Below are positions 21,819 to 34,173 of a stretch of 64,000 nt of DNA, piece by piece. The stretch's first letter is position 1, and every line of letters starts with the position of its first letter. Source of the DNA: Glebionis coronaria. Its lineage: Eukaryota > Streptophyta > Magnoliopsida > Asterales > Asteraceae. The stretch lies in assembly GCA_025667525.1 (NCBI GenBank), contig CM046879.1, forward strand, positions 360,548,639-360,612,638, read 5' to 3'. Below the pieces are notes generated by a model. The model worked only from the letters and a program-made list of their open reading frames with translations. It was not told the origin of the DNA and did not search any database. The position numbers and the translations under genes are program-made.

Positions 21819-24800
21819 TGGTGTAGTGTTTTTGTACCCTTTAGGAAAAGGATGACAAATAGTGGTAGTATTAAGTGTCGGTTTCGGAAAACCGAGCACT
21901 AATGACCCAAGTGAAGTCCAAGTTCGTTTCCCAAGGAGGCAAGTGCGTTGTGTATTGAATTGATATTGATTTGTGATTATATGATTTGAGAAAGAAATGG
22001 GATTAGAAGAGAAAGATGGTTACGAAAATGAATTAAACTACGACGAAAAAGGCGAAAACGTAAAACCGTGAATAATGCCAAAATTAAAATTTTAACCTAA
22101 AAAATTCCTAAAAATTACTAAAAATCCCCAATAATATTCTAAGAGTTTACAAAAAATCCAAACTTGCTAAAACCTTTTAATTAATTAAATAATGACTTTT
22201 TAATGCTAATTAAAGCCCTAAAAATCACTTTTAATTATTAAAAATCCCTAAACAAGATTTTATAGTTTGTAAACCTCAAAAATACCCTAATTAAGCTAAA
22301 AACTATTTTTAAAAATTTTAAAACTAAATTAAACTATTTTTAAACTCTTAAAAACTATTAAAATGTATTAAATCTTAAATTAATTCTAGAAATTAAATGA
22401 AAAGTCTAAAAATTATTTGGAAAGTGACAAAGTTCTTAGTTTAATGTCTACAATCTAGGAAAAATGAAAAAAGGTAGAAAAAACAACTTTCAATTTTTAC
22501 TAATAAAATAATATTAAAATAATCCAAAAAATGAAAAGTTTGTAAATAAATTCTAAAAAATTACCAAAAATCTTAAATAATGTAACTAAAACAAAAATGC
22601 AAACCAATTTTCCTGAAACCTATTAAATAATTTTATATTAAATTTTAAAGTTGCTTAAAAACCCTAAAATCCTATAAAATTAAAAATAAGCTAAGTTGAA
22701 AACCTAATAAGCTGTAAACCTCAAAAATATGATTAGAAACCTAAAAATTATTTTTCCAGATTTTTAAATCACTTTTTACTATTTTTAAAAGACTTTCTAA
22801 AAATTAAACTTAAAATAATCATAATAAATAAAATAATAAAGGGAAAAATTTGCTTTTTGCTCAGAAAGTCAACAACACTAATATAATCCTAAGAAAAATG
22901 TTAAACAGTTAAATCCTCAAAGAAATAAGCTAGGAAATGCTTATTTATAAGTTGTTACTTAAATAAGCTACAAAACAAAAACTAGTTAAATAAGTAATGA
23001 AATCAAACAATAACGTAAAAAGTCATCTGGATCACTGGTAAGCACGCTACTCCTTGGAACGCAAGGTCGCGTGTTCGAGTCCAGGCAGGGTGAACTTTTT
23101 GCAAAACTTTTTCTCTTTTTTTTTTACTTTTCAATACTCAATCCAGTGACCTTAGTAAACACAAAAACACAAACACAATTCAATTTTGACCAAGATTAAA
23201 CAAGATTCAAAGCAAAACGTGCTCAGTTGAGCACTTGGTTTCTGATGAACACAAGTGAGTTTTTCACTTGTGCAAAGACCAAGAGGGCTTGGTTTTTTGG
23301 CTTGTTTGGTGGTGATTTTGATGGAACAAGGGCACCCTTGTACTCTTTGGAGTACAAGGAGTCAAGACAAACTCAAAATCAAGCAGGTAGCACACAAAAT
23401 CAAGCACAAAAGATCAAGGAAAGTTGCTGATATACTTAATGAACAAGTTGCTGATGCAAATGACACACAAGTGAGATTCAACACTTCAAACAAAGCACAC
23501 AATGGTAATAAATGGCTTACAAGAGAACACAAACCCTTAAACAACCTATATCAGCAGATTATCCAACTTGATGGATCAAATTCAACAAAAATCAGGCAGA
23601 TAAGGCAGTTTTATGATTAAGGCTATGTTTCCAAAATTTTAAGCATGCAATGTGTTTAATATACTATCAAACTGACAAACAAACCAACACCTAACCTAAC
23701 AAAACCCTAACAAGTATGAAAGACAGGTTTAAACACAAGATCCTTAACAATAATCCAAATTTCACCCTAATCCCAAACACACCTTTAAAATCTGAAATCA
23801 AATTTTAACAAAGCAAATCTACTCAAATCTAATTCAAACTGAATCAAATCACTTCCAGCATGCATACAACCCTAATAAGAGCAAAATTAAGCACTTAACC
23901 TAACACTTAACAACTTATCATGCAAAATCACATAAAGCATATAATTTTTCAGAAATTTAAAAAATGAAAAAGGGAATAATAACTACCTTAAGGGTCCTAC
24001 ATCCAGGACCCTTTGTGGTTGAAAAACCACCTCCAATAGACCCGGGTCTATGCTGAACCTTGGTTAAGATTTTGATGAAATTTTGCTTAACAAAATTTGA
24101 ATAAGATAGGCCTTTGCTTAGAACCTGCTAAAAACAATCCAACACAACAAGAGTGACCTGGAATTTGAGCAATGAGCTCCAAGGATGACTTATAGACAAG
24201 TCTCCTTATAGCTTATAGCTTTAAAGCTGAAACAGTAATGTAAGAAAAATAATCAAGAAGATTTTTCACCTCACTTAGCCCTTTTACCCAAACTTTTATA
24301 CCCACTACACCTTGATATCTTCAAGATATCAGGGTTGTATGGTCATATACAAGCTTGAATATAGAAGCTTATGTGGTTAACAACCTTGACTTGAACAAAA
24401 AACTTAAAATCAGGAACCTTTGAACACAAAACTTGAATTTTAAAAACTTGAAAAGTAAACAATCTTGGAATTTTAAACAACAAGCAGACAATGTAAATTA
24501 AATTGGATTTTTCTTCTCATCAACAAGCTTAAACCTTTTTTCATTCATAAAAATAGGACTTACAAAGTTGTGAAAAAAGGAGAAAAAAGAACAGGTCTAA
24601 GCTACGTCCTAAAGGCCTTTGTATAGAGGCTTACATTGTGATTCTAGAAGTGATAAGAAGCTAAAACCCTAACACTTGAACTTCCAATCTTGCCCTTGGA
24701 CGATTTTGAATTTTTCAGTCAAAAACAAAGCCATGTGATGATCTTGGCATTTTGTGAGATGCCAGCAATGAAAAGAGGATCTTGGACGTTCATTTAGTCT

Positions 24801-25853
24801 TTGAGAACAAGAAATTGTTGTGGGATGTTGATCTTGCTGTCCATTTTTGTTTGAGAGTGAATAGTGGGGCAGGGGAGGGTTGGAGAGACATGTGAGGTGA
24901 TGGTGATGGGGGTTTAAGGATGGTTTTAGGTTTATATGATGTTTAATCAAGGGTCTGGAAAGAATTAACAAAAAACCCTTTGATTTGATTGATGTTCATC
25001 CTGGAAAAAATTAGGGTTTAAAGGTGGATTAGGAGGTGTTTAATCTGAAAAGAGGTTAAGTATTTTTAAAAATTGTGTTTGCCACCAAATTTAAAAACGG
25101 TTTAAGTTAATTTAAAAAAGTGTGAGTGGATTTGTGACGTGGAGGAAGGGAGGTGTTTGATTGGGTGATTGTTTAAGGTTGGTGAGGTGTCAAGCTGTGA
25201 GTGGTGGGTTGTCTTAGGTTGACTGGGCAGATTTGGCCCCTCATGTTTCTTCACTCTTTCATTTTGTATCAAATGCAATAAACTTCCATTCCCTTTGTAT
25301 TTAAGTTTAGGCTTTTGGCAATTTTGGCACATAATGTTTATAAACTTGAAACAAGGACTACAAGTGCAATTTCTTCATATTCCAAGGACTGATATTGACA
25401 TGTCTTCATACTTCAAGGCCATGACTTGTTTGTTGACTTCTTGAAGGACCATTATTGACAATTTAGATTTGTTGAGGGACTAAATTTGCCAATTCTTCAA
25501 AGTTAAGGGTCCTTTTTGTAATTTTGACAAACTTTAGGGACCAATCTTGTAATTATGAAGATACAAGGGTATAAAGTGTCAATTCTTCAAACTTGGAGGA
25601 CCAATCTTCAATATTCTTCAAATCTTCAAGGGTTTTCTTTGGAAAATTCTTCATTAGGGCTTGGTTCATTGTGCGGCTTCGTTTCCCATGTTCGTTTTTG
25701 CATGATTCTTGTGATCTTTTGTCATTTTCTCAATATCCGTACCTAAAATACACAAGCAACAAACACAAGCATATATTTGGGTATTTTGATGATATTTAAT
25801 GCATTTTAAGTCCAAAAAGAACGGTGAGACCATGTATAAAAGCCGTCTCATCA
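21819..25853 (-). repeat. Athila LTR B (3' LTR of internal 1)
   Basis: 4035 bp. It differs from LTRs C and D at many shared sites: B has TATATCAGCAG where C and D have TATATCCTAGCAG, GTGGTTAAC where they have GTGGTTTAAC, CAGAAAGTC where they have CAGAAAAGTC, and a G in GAACGGTGAG where they have A. Hairpins recur at offset +7090 from LTR A. Confidence 0.92.
23022..23093 (+). other. tRNA-like segment in LTR B
   Basis: Identical to 15932-16003 in LTR A. Confidence 0.5.
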
Positions 25854-27682
25854 CTCCCCCATACTAAACCATTGCCGTGCCCTCACGCAATGCTAGAATA
25901 AAGTATCGTAGCATCTCCAAAATTCATTTTTATGGACTTTATTGAATGATAAACTAGCTACACTACTACTATTACTACCTCTTGTGTTTTAGACATAATG
26001 TATGATTTTCATCGCAAAATGGGACGTTTAGGTTCATAGAATAAGAACACGTGAATGCTTCGTTAGAAATAATTTCATCGTCCTCGATTTTCACCTTAAT
26101 TCCATGCTAAGCGTGTAACGAGATCATTGTCATTATAAGTTAGTAATGCTAACACTACTCATATGCCCTAATTACGTACTTATCCTCCCATTATTCCTAA
26201 GTTGTATCTCTTATATTTTATTTTGTCTTGAATGTTTCACGAGGATACATTGTTTGACTTATGCGAAAATAGAGATTTAGGTCTAAAAATAGAGTCCTAA
26301 CGGTGTAACTAAGACCATCAAATCAATAACCCCTCCTAATAGACAACGATGTTAAAAAATTAAGTTGACAAGAAGAATCGATAAACACGGTTTTATAACG
26401 GTTTTGAACATGAGACTTATTACCAAGACTTTTATACGCCCCCTAACGGAAGGGCCTTATTATCTTTGGTTTACCTCCATCTTTTATTCAACTTCGCCAT
26501 GAAGCTTTTATTATGACTTCGGTCTTGCCTTGCCTTTTATTATCCGCCTCATCGATGGTTTTATTAGCCAAAGACGTATATCCTCACGCTAAAGCGAATT
26601 TTGAATCTTTAAAGCTTCGAAGATTAAGGCTTGATTCACTTTTAATTTTTGCATAGATTTTTCGGCCTTGTGGGGCTTCAAATTGTTTGCTAGATTTAGG
26701 TGAGCACTTGAAATCTTATTATTGGGTGAAGCTTTCGATTATTAGGGTGCCAATACTTCAAAACCGTGACGCTGGCGATACCTTAATGTCTTCCCAATTT
26801 AATTACACGGAAGCTACTAGAAAAGACTAGAAACCCAACAATCCTAACTAAACCGCTAAGTCAATATTTATTAAGCAAAAAATATTTACAAGCGAAGGGA
26901 GAATAAGCAAACAACGAGAACACATGAGTTTTTGAAAGAATACGAGTACTCTACGTTTAGCATAGTAACTTATAATTAACTCTATCATTTCTCGTCCTCA
27001 TTTAAGAGACTTAGCCTAATGTGTAGTTAAGGAATCAAAGCTAAGTGCTCAACACGCACGGTCGAGTCAAAAATTACTCTTATTCTCGCCATCAGAAAAT
27101 CTACATTCGTGTCTTCAAACACTTATAAAACATGAGAAAAATTTTAAAATTTGGCCATTTTTAGCCATATTTTGCAACAAAAACGATAAACAAAACGATA
27201 AACTTTGGAAAGCGCGAAGGTTTCGCAAGGCAAGTATCTATTCACCCCCCCATACTAAAGTTAAACATTGTCCTCAATGTTTCGAGTCTAGGGGTGCAAA
27301 CACCCCCATACTAGAGACGTAGTCGAATGCCTAATCTAGCATGGAAAGGGTGTAACCAATAAATTAATAGCCGTTTATGAAGTGTGCTAAAAACCTAAGG
27401 TTAGAACGTCAAAAGGATATATCATGGATATTGAGAAATGTCTCCAAAGCAAACGATCGAGTGCTCCCATAAAACGAACACGAGAGGCTCCAATCGTGAA
27501 GATCATGATCTAAAAACCACATATCACAAACAACCACGGAACAAAGGTTGGAAGGGCACAAATCCCCACACGTAAGCTACATTAGAAAGCGATAATATGT
27601 ACATAGGATAAGCATGGGACTCCCCCACGAGGCACCTCGTTTTTGATTACCGAGTCATGAGCTCGACTCGATCCCCTCAATA
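25854..27682 (-). other. Polypurine tract and non-coding 3' region, internal 1
   Basis: Terminal PPT at 25854-25867 next to LTR B. Internal PPT-like motifs lie at 27244-27257 and 27300-27312. No ORF of note between the pol stop and the LTR, so no env-like gene. Long blocks are conserved with the much older Athila-1. Confidence 0.8.
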
Positions 27683-30600
27683 CTAATTATCATTGGGGAA
27701 GGTGACTTGGTCGAGGTAGTTCAAGGATGGAACTTCCCCGCCAAAGTAGTGCTTCAACCTATGTCCATTCACCTTGAAGTTAGGACCATCATCTTGAGCT
27801 AACTCGATGGTCCCATATAGAAATACTTGAGTCACGGTGAATGGACCGGACCAACGGGATTTCAAGTTACCAGAAAAGATTTTCAATCTTGAATTAAAAA
27901 GCAAAACTTGATCCCCAATGTTAAAAACCCGGTTTTTAATTTTAGAATCAAGCAACTTTTTAGTTTTCTCTTTGTAAATCAATGAATTTTCATAAGCAAT
28001 ATCCCTTAATTCATCCAATTCATTTAATTGCATTTTCCGGTGTTTTCCCGCGGTCTCCATATCATCATTACAATGCTTTAGGGCCCAATAAGCCTTGTGT
28101 TCTAACTCGATAGGCAAATGACAATTCTTTCCATACACAAGCTTATAGGGAGTGCACCCAATGGGTGTCTTATGAGCGGTCCTAAAGGCCCATAAAGCAT
28201 CGTCCAACTTATCCGACCAAGATTGTCGGTTTTCCCCAACGGATCTCTCCAAGATCCTCTTCAAAGCTCGGTTTGAAACCTCGACTTGCCCACTCGTTTG
28301 TGGGTGATAAGCCGTAGACAGACGATGTGTAACCCCATATTTCCTTAGAACCCTTTCAAATTGGTCATGACAAAAATGGGTTCCACGATCGCTTATGATA
28401 GCACGGGGGGTTCCAAACCGAGAAAACAATTGCTTCAAAAACTTGACTACCACACGAGCATCATTGGTGGGCAAGGCCTTCGCCTCCACCCACTTAGAAA
28501 GGTAGTCAACCGCAACGAGAATGTAGTTATTACCACGAGATGATGGGAACGGCCCCATAAAGTCTATGCCCCAAACGTCAAAGATCTCACATACTTGAAT
28601 GATATTTTGTGGCATTTCATCTTTTTGTGAGGCTTTTCCTTGTCGTTGGCATGCATCACACGACTTCACAAGATCTTGTGCATCTCGGTAAATAGTAGGC
28701 CAAAAGAAGCCGGCATCAAACACCTTCTTAGCCGTGAGATTAGCACCGTGGTGACCACCCGTGGGTCCCTCATGGCAAGCTCTAAGGATGTTAGAAGCTT
28801 CGGTGCCAAATACACAACGTCGGATGATTTGATCCGCACAAGTTCGAAACAAGTAAGGGTCGTTCCAAAAGTAGAACTTGACATCACGAAAGAATTTTCG
28901 TTTTTCTTGAGTCGTCATACCCTTAATGATGAAGTTACCCGCATGGTAATTTGCAAAATCCGCAAACCATGGGGTAGAAGAATCAAGCTTAGAATTCACT
29001 ACACCAAGTGTCTCGAGCGGAAATGTTTCGGTGATTTCCTTGGGCTCGTAAACACTTTGGTGAGGATCTTTCAAACGAGAGAGATGATCGGCCGCTAGAT
29101 TCTCGGCTCCTTTTTTGTCAACGATTTTGTGATCAAATTCTTGAAGGAGGAGAATCCAACGAAGTAATCTCGGCTTAGCATCTTGCTTTGCCATGAGATA
29201 CTTAATAGCCGAATGGTCCGTATACACTATGCATTTCGTCAAGACGAGATAAGGTCGGAATTTCTCAAATGCATACACCACGGCAAGGAACTCCTTTTCC
29301 GTTGTAGTGTATTTAAGTTGAGCCTCGGTCATCGTCTTGCTAGCATAGTGAATAGGAAAGAAGTGCTTATCATGACGTTGCCCCAAAACGGCCCCAATAG
29401 CGTAATCACTAGCATCACACATTAGTTCAAAGGGGAGGTTCCAATTTGGAGCAACAAGAATGGGAGCTTCGGTAAGTTTCCTCTTAAGGATCTCAAAGGC
29501 TCGTACACAATCTTCGTCGAAGACAAAACGTGCCTCTTTTTCAAGAAGATGTGTAATGGGTCGAGAAATCTTCGAGAAATCCTTGATGAATCGACGATAA
29601 AAGCCCGCGTGGCCTAGGAAACTCCTAACTCCCTTGACGGTTTTGGGATGAGGTAATTTGGCGATGATGTCTACCTTAGCTTGATCTACCCCAATCCCCG
29701 CTTTCGAGACCTTGTGCCCTAAGACGATTCCACTCTTAACCATAAAATGACACTTTTCCCAATTGAGCACAAGGTTGGTTTCCTCACAACGTTTTAACAT
29801 TCTCTCAAGATTCGACAAACACGAAGTGAAAGAATCACCAAACACGGAAAAGTCATCCATGAAGACTTCCATCGTCTTCTCGATCATATCATGAAAAATA
29901 GCCATCATGCATCGTTGAAAAGTTCCCGGTGCATTGCAAAGTCCGAATGGCATTATACGATAGGCAAACGTTCCATATGGACACGTAAACGTAGTTTTTT
30001 CTTGATCACGAGGATCGATGGGAATTTGGAAGTAACCGGAAAAACCATCTAGAAAGCAATAGAAATCGTTTCCCGCAAGACGCTCCAACATTTGGTCCAT
30101 GAAGGGCAAGGGAAAATGGTATTTTCCAGTGGCTTCATTCAACTTACGATAGTCAATGCACACTCTCCATCCGGTTACGAGTCTAGTGGGAATCAACTCG
30201 TTGGCATCGTTTGGCACAACGGTCATCCCTCCCTTTTTAGGGACACAATGAATAGGACTCACCCAAGGGCTATCAGAAATAGGGTAAATCATTCCCGCGT
30301 CAAGGAGTTTAAGGACCTCCTTTTTGATGATGTCGTGAATTTTGGGGTTCACCCTCCTTTGACTTTGGATTGTTGGCTTGAAATCCTCCTCCATTAGATT
30401 TTGTGGGTACAAAATTTGGGATCGATTCCCTTAATGTCGGATAACTTCCACGCAACCGCCCCTTTGTGGTCCTTAAGAACATCGACAAGTGCGGTTTTTT
30501 CATCATTCGAAAGATCCTTCGCAATAATAACCGGCAACTTGTCGTCCTCCTCCAAATAGACATATTCGAGGTGAGGAGGTAAATCTTTCAATTCAAGGAT

Positions 30601-30819
30601 AGGTGGTTCCTCAAGTGAAGATTTGGGCTCGATACTCATAACCTCCTCGGGTGGAGGAAATGGGAAATCGTTGAGAAAATCCTTGATAATCGAGAAGTCC
30701 TCATCGTTGTCGAGGTCTTCGTCACAAGTACGTGGAACATCGAATTCTTCCAACGTAAAACCACCACCTTCAAATGGAGTGAAGGTTGGTGTCGAATTAT
30801 CAAGAATTGGATCTAACAT
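27683..30819 (-). pseudogene. pol of Athila internal 1 (one frameshift)
   Basis: Starts at ATG 30819 (MLDPILD) with an acidic linker of about 140 residues. A 1-bp deletion near 30395 (TTAGA where internal 2 has TTAAGA) shifts the frame; the remainder is open for more than 900 codons. Counting from 30412: reverse transcriptase with CIDYRKLN and catalytic FMDD (residues 184-187), RNase H with CDAS (Asp 333) and VYTDH (Asp 399), integrase zinc site H547/H555/C585/C588 and catalytic D617, D675, E711 with the D-x35-E spacing. Apart from the frameshift all catalytic residues seem present. The start overlaps the gag stop (ATGTTAG, 30813-30819). No chromodomain. Confidence 0.9.
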
Positions 30820-33425
30820 ATGGGATTGCCACTAGTTTCTTCATCACCAAACCCTAAAACTTCTTGTGAAAATTCCTCGCAAACCACGTCGATCATATCA
30901 ACGAGGTTTATGGTAGCAACGGAATAAACATGAGAAAGTTGAGAATTTTGAGTTGCGTTTATAACAAGTTCCTCGTCGTTGAAACGTAAGGTGATCTTTC
31001 TAGCATGCACATCAATTAAAGCCATAGACGTATCTAAAAACGAACGACCTAAAATAAGAGGAACTTGAGGATCCGTGGGGATATCAACAACGATAAAGTC
31101 TTCGGGATAGTAGAACTTCCCCACTTTCACAAAAACTTCTTCCGCCAAACCACATGCGAGAATCGTGGAATGGTCGGCCAACTTAATAGACATTCGTGAA
31201 GGAGTAAGATTAGGAATATTGAGCGACTTGTAGATTGCAAGTGGCATCAAGTTAATGCTAGCACCAAGATCGGCCAAGGCATAGCATTCTTCCATATCTT
31301 GAATTGCACAAGGGATCAAAAATTTACCGGGATCACCGACTTTTTGAGGTATGCGATTAAGATAAACCGACGAACAACTAGACATTTGGTGCAATTTCTC
31401 CTTGTTGTTCAACATACTCTTAAAGTTAGCGGAAAATCGAGGCATCATGACCAAAGCATCGGCGAAACTCACATTAAAGTGCAAATCATGAAACATTTTC
31501 ATAAAAAGCTCAAATTGGTAGTTATCGCGCTCTTGTCGTTTCTCCTTCCTAAGTCTCGATGGGTAAGGCAAGGGTGGTGTGGGTTGGGGCATAGGCATAG
31601 CCTTTGGAATCTCGGGTTCCAATATGGGTGATGGGTCAACCGTAGGTGTGGCATGAGCGGTACTTTGTGGGATTGAAATATGCTCCTTTTCGACCACCAC
31701 CTCGGGTTCTTCCTCAATTTCCTCCACCGTTGGAGTAATTGGTTGAGGAGTCGGTTCTTTAAGTGTCTTACCACTTCGTGTGGTAATCACTTTCATCTCT
31801 CCCTTCGGGTTTGAAACGGTGTTACTAGGCAAACTACTCGAAGTAGAGGCTTTATTCCCCATGACGGCTTCTAAAATGGCATTAAGCTTAGCATCAAAAC
31901 TATTAAACTTCAAATCTTGACTAGCGGCTTTTTGGTCAATTCTTTGTTCAAGCCTGGCATGACTTTGCTCTATCTTGTTGTTTTGACCTCGAATTTGGTT
32001 AGCAAAATCATTTTTCAATTCATTCCTCATGCTAAGATTTTCCTTAACAAAATTAGCTAACTCCTTGGTGTTCTTAGCCGTGTCCCTAGCTTGATTAGCC
32101 AATTGCTCTTGAATGTTTTCCAAAATCTTATCATTTGCCGTGGCGTAATTCACAAAGTCCATTGGAAGTTCTTTGGTGTAAGCATTTTGAAGACCTTGAC
32201 TCGTGTTTTGAAAATTACGGTTTTGATTTTGATTTTGCATTTGGCTACTACTACTCCCTTGATTCCCATAGTTGTTATTACCCTTAAAATTGTTCCTTTG
32301 ATTGCTTTGGTAACCAACTTGATTGTTTCGATAATTGTTAGCATTTTGATTTGGTGAAAAACCCGGTGGAGTCAATTGATTAGTGCGAGGAACTTGACCG
32401 TTTTGGTTATAAGTTCTCGCGGCCGCGAAGGCACTCGAAGTGTTACCACCGTTGGTAATGCACTCGGAATAATCGTGAGCTCCACCACAATACATACAAG
32501 AAACCTCAACCGCTTTAATCATAGCGGGAGCGGGTTGTTCACCAACTTTAAACTCAACTAACAATCCTTTCACTATATCAAAAATTTTGTTCTCCAAATT
32601 AGCCTCGACTTGGCAAGCATCAACGGTGTGTGACAATGAAGGCGAAGACGAAGACGAAGTCTTACGAACACTCGACGTGCTACGAGGACTATACACCTTA
32701 GACATATTCTCAATGATTAACAATGCTTCCTCGACCGTCTTACACAAAAAATTACCACCCGCGGCGGCATTAAGATAATCACGCTCATGATCGTTCAAGC
32801 CATTGTAAAACGTGACTATTTGATGCAAGTCGGAAAAACCATGATGAGGACATTCGTGCAACATTTCCTTAAACCTATTCCAAGCCGTTGAAAAACTCTC
32901 ATTATACTCTTGTGAAAACTTTGAAATCTCGTTTTTCAAGTGCGTAGTCTTAGAGGGCGGAAAAAATTGGTTCACGAATTTTGAAACGAGATCCTTCCAC
33001 GTCAATATAGAATTGGGTGGCTCTTTCTCTAACCAAATTTTTGCGGGCCCCGCTAAGGAATACGGAAAAAGCATCATCTTAATCGAGTCGTTTGAAACAT
33101 CCTTAAACTTGCACGTGGCGGTTAGACGATTAAATTGGCGAATGTGGTTATGAGGGTTGTCCTTTTCGTCCCCTCGAAACTTGTTGTTTTGAATCATGGA
33201 CAACAAACCCGTCTTAACCTCAAAATTCTCCGCAAGGATAGCGGGAATCACAATCGCTTCTCCATAACCCTCGGTGGGTGCTTGAAGTAACTCCATCATA
33301 GTTCGATTAGCCATGGGTGCTTCTTTCACTACAATGGGTTCGTCAATAGGAGACTCCTCACTAGTAGGAGTGATTGATTTGTTTCTTCGTTTACGAGCAC
33401 GTCTTGCTTTAGAGCGAGTTTGCAT
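30813..33425 (-). CDS. gag-protease polyprotein of Athila internal 1 (intact, 870 aa)
   Basis: I take ATG 33425 (MQTRSKARRARKRR, a basic N-terminus) as start; the frame is open 10 codons further, but that position is TTG. The Gag core lies at about residues 70-240 (KIWLEKEPPNSI, FFPPSKT, CPHHGF, FYNGL). The zinc knuckle is C310-x2-C313-x3-H317-x4-C322. An Asn/Gln-rich stretch, a coiled-coil-like segment (about 430-530) and a Pro-rich segment follow. Protease has ADLGASINLMP (Asp near 719) and LILGRSFL. DLG in place of DTG is shared with Athila-1. Capsid assembly and polyprotein cleavage are the expected roles. It is the only intact long ORF in the window. Confidence 0.92.
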   Translation of the reverse strand: MQTRSKARRARKRRNKSITPTSEESPIDEPIVVKEAPMANRTMMELLQAPTEGYGEAIVIPAILAENFEVKTGLLSMIQNNKFRGDEKDNPHNHIRQFNRLTATCKFKDVSNDSIKMMLFPYSLAGPAKIWLEKEPPNSILTWKDLVSKFVNQFFPPSKTTHLKNEISKFSQEYNESFSTAWNRFKEMLHECPHHGFSDLHQIVTFYNGLNDHERDYLNAAAGGNFLCKTVEEALLIIENMSKVYSPRSTSSVRKTSSSSSPSLSHTVDACQVEANLENKIFDIVKGLLVEFKVGEQPAPAMIKAVEVSCMYCGGAHDYSECITNGGNTSSAFAAARTYNQNGQVPRTNQLTPPGFSPNQNANNYRNNQVGYQSNQRNNFKGNNNYGNQGSSSSQMQNQNQNRNFQNTSQGLQNAYTKELPMDFVNYATANDKILENIQEQLANQARDTAKNTKELANFVKENLSMRNELKNDFANQIRGQNNKIEQSHARLEQRIDQKAASQDLKFNSFDAKLNAILEAVMGNKASTSSSLPSNTVSNPKGEMKVITTRSGKTLKEPTPQPITPTVEEIEEEPEVVVEKEHISIPQSTAHATPTVDPSPILEPEIPKAMPMPQPTPPLPYPSRLRKEKRQERDNYQFELFMKMFHDLHFNVSFADALVMMPRFSANFKSMLNNKEKLHQMSSCSSVYLNRIPQKVGDPGKFLIPCAIQDMEECYALADLGASINLMPLAIYKSLNIPNLTPSRMSIKLADHSTILACGLAEEVFVKVGKFYYPEDFIVVDIPTDPQVPLILGRSFLDTSMALIDVHARKITLRFNDEELVINATQNSQLSHVYSVATINLVDMIDVVCEEFSQEVLGFGDEETSGNPIC

Positions 33426-34152
33426 AAACGTCACGTACAACGAGAAGGCGAGCAAAGAAGATTCTTTTTGGTGTTTTTACTTTTTCAATTTTTTTGTTGT
33501 TTTTGATTGTTTTTAACTTTTTTTTGGATTTTGGAATGTATTAGGTAGACACAAATCTAAAAATCTCCTCCTTAATCAAATCTCTCGATTAAAGAAGCCT
33601 CAAGGAATGAAAACGATCACGTGAAGTGAACGTATTCGATGACTTTAGAACGATGGTGGAACACCAAATCGTTCAAGAGGGTTTAATCAATAGAAACCAA
33701 GAAAATATATATGATACTTAGTAATACTTTGGGCGGCAAAACCCTCGATTAGCTTTCAAAATCAAAATACGCACAAGCAAGCGGAGGAAACGAGGCGGCG
33801 CGAAGCACTTAAGAGCCTTTTTCCTTTAGGTCGTGAAATACAACCGCCTTATACCCACCTTATAGTTTGTATTTCTCAAAATCGAGCTTCTCGAAAGTAT
33901 TTATCTATTTTTGCCTTTTTCTTTGGTTTGAGATTCGAATACAATGAGTGGGTAATGACCTCCCAAGTCAAGGTTGTGATTTCTCACGTATTTGGAGTAC
34001 TTGTAAATTTATTGTTCTACGTATACAATATAGTAATAGTATTCACAAAAAACGAAAAACCGATAATACGTATTAGTAGAGTGCTACTAATACCAATAGC
34101 TATTATGGCTATATATAAAAACAACAATGGTTCAAACAAAACACAACACGCC
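33426..34152 (-). other. Untranslated leader, internal 1
   Basis: About 730 bp between PBS and the gag start, without a credible gene. Nearly identical to 45783-46509. Confidence 0.75.
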
Positions 34153-34170
34153 TCCCCGGCAGCGGCGCCA
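34153..34170 (-). other. Primer binding site (tRNA-Asp type), internal 1
   Basis: Element orientation TGGCGCCGCTGCCGGGGA, 3 bp from the LTR end. This differs by one base from the usual Athila PBS (GTTGCC in place of GCTGCC). Confidence 0.88.
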
Positions 34171-34173
34171 AAA

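Larger units (their letters stand above)
21136..28224. repeat. Tandem duplication unit 2 (7089 bp)
   Basis: Second copy of 14043-21135, with offset 7093, then 7090 after the CCT repeat and 7089 after the C run. Beyond 28224 the sequence continues into intact internal 1, so unit 2 is the original context and unit 1 the addition, or the two arose in one unequal event. Confidence 0.9.

Noticed and set aside
28361..29425. Plus-strand ORFs over the Athila pol region
   Set aside because: Shadows of the minus-strand pol frame, which has clear catalytic motifs.
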